Source of the DNA: SAR116 cluster bacterium
GTDB lineage: Bacteria; Pseudomonadota; Alphaproteobacteria; Puniceispirillales; UBA1172
Direction of reading: 5' to 3'
Length of the DNA: 14,549 nt
Assembly (NCBI GenBank): GCA_002691725.1
Contig: NZIT01000018.1
Span: 1 to 14,549, forward strand
A program made the position numbers and the translations under genes. The notes below the pieces were generated by a model that saw nothing but the letters and a program-made list of their open reading frames with translations, was not told where the DNA came from and did no database searches. Below are positions 14,349 through 14,549 of this stretch, one piece after another (the first letter of the stretch is position 1; each line of letters starts with the position of its first letter).

Positions 14349-14549
14349 TGCTTTTTCCTAACTCCGGATCACATGCCCATATTGCCCCCATTATTGCATA
14401 AGGCGCTTAGGCACGCATCTGGCATGTCTGGTCATATTTTAATATTAATCAAACATGATACAGCTTTCCGGCACAACCCCCTATGCGAAAAAGGCGCAGA
14501 AGCCGTTTTCTTCATATTAAACCGATAATGGGGAAATGAGGCACAGCCC
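14349..14549. other. upstream region of the sulfatase gene, to window end
   Basis: No gene is seen in these 201 bp. An AT palindrome TTAATATTAA lies at 14439-14448, about 90 bp before the sulfatase start, inside a looser TCAT...ATGA inverted arrangement. It could be part of a promoter or operator. No convincing -35/-10 pair was found. Confidence 0.3.

Noticed and set aside
1..14549. tRNA, rRNA, CRISPR array, insertion sequence, toxin-antitoxin or phage genes
   Set aside because: None were recognised on either strand; the only repeats found are the short ones listed.

Overview
The window looks like a piece of a marine alphaproteobacterial chromosome, possibly of SAR116 / Candidatus Puniceispirillum type. 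This is inferred from moderate GC, a short-chain fatty acyl regulator (ScfR) family protein, a choline-sulfatase, a serine/aspartate-glyoxylate type aminotransferase and TauABC-like ABC transport. No 16S or marker gene is present, so the assignment is tentative. No rRNA, tRNA, CRISPR, insertion sequence, integrase or phage gene was seen; this is ordinary-looking metabolic and accessory chromosome.

Layout. Positions 1-1674 hold two unlinked + strand genes: a DUF924-family protein and a small secreted cysteine-containing protein. Positions 1675-5766 (- strand) hold a five-gene operon. In transcription order it encodes an NMT1/THI5-like periplasmic binding protein, a permease, an ATPase, a second permease and a fumarylacetoacetate-hydrolase (FAH) family enzyme. 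It is divergent from a FadR-type GntR regulator (start at 5962), and the shared gap carries repeated ATTGGTC-like sites that may be the operator. Together these look like a regulated import-and-breakdown unit for an unidentified small organic molecule, with the FAH enzyme acting on the imported compound or a product of it.

Positions 6692-9504: a PLP-dependent aminotransferase (- strand) ends at a clear intrinsic terminator and is divergent from an ScfR/RamB-type regulator (+ strand). The pairing suggests control of glyoxylate / C2-C3 acyl metabolism.

Positions 9505-12756: a gap with a 14-bp tandem repeat and a possible 27-codon ORF is followed by a fatty acid hydroxylase/sterol desaturase family membrane enzyme. 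Closely behind it lies a large protein with a pyruvate-carboxylase-type carboxyltransferase fold. The latter keeps the metal-site residues, has no biotin domain and carries a C-terminal extension I do not recognise. This pair is the least explained part of the window.

Positions 12885-14348 (- strand): a cytoplasmic choline-sulfatase (BetC) family enzyme that would release choline and sulfate from choline-O-sulfate. It stands alone here, without betIBA or a transporter. Several start codons were moved downstream of the longest ORF because a good Shine-Dalgarno precedes the internal start; this is noted for each gene.
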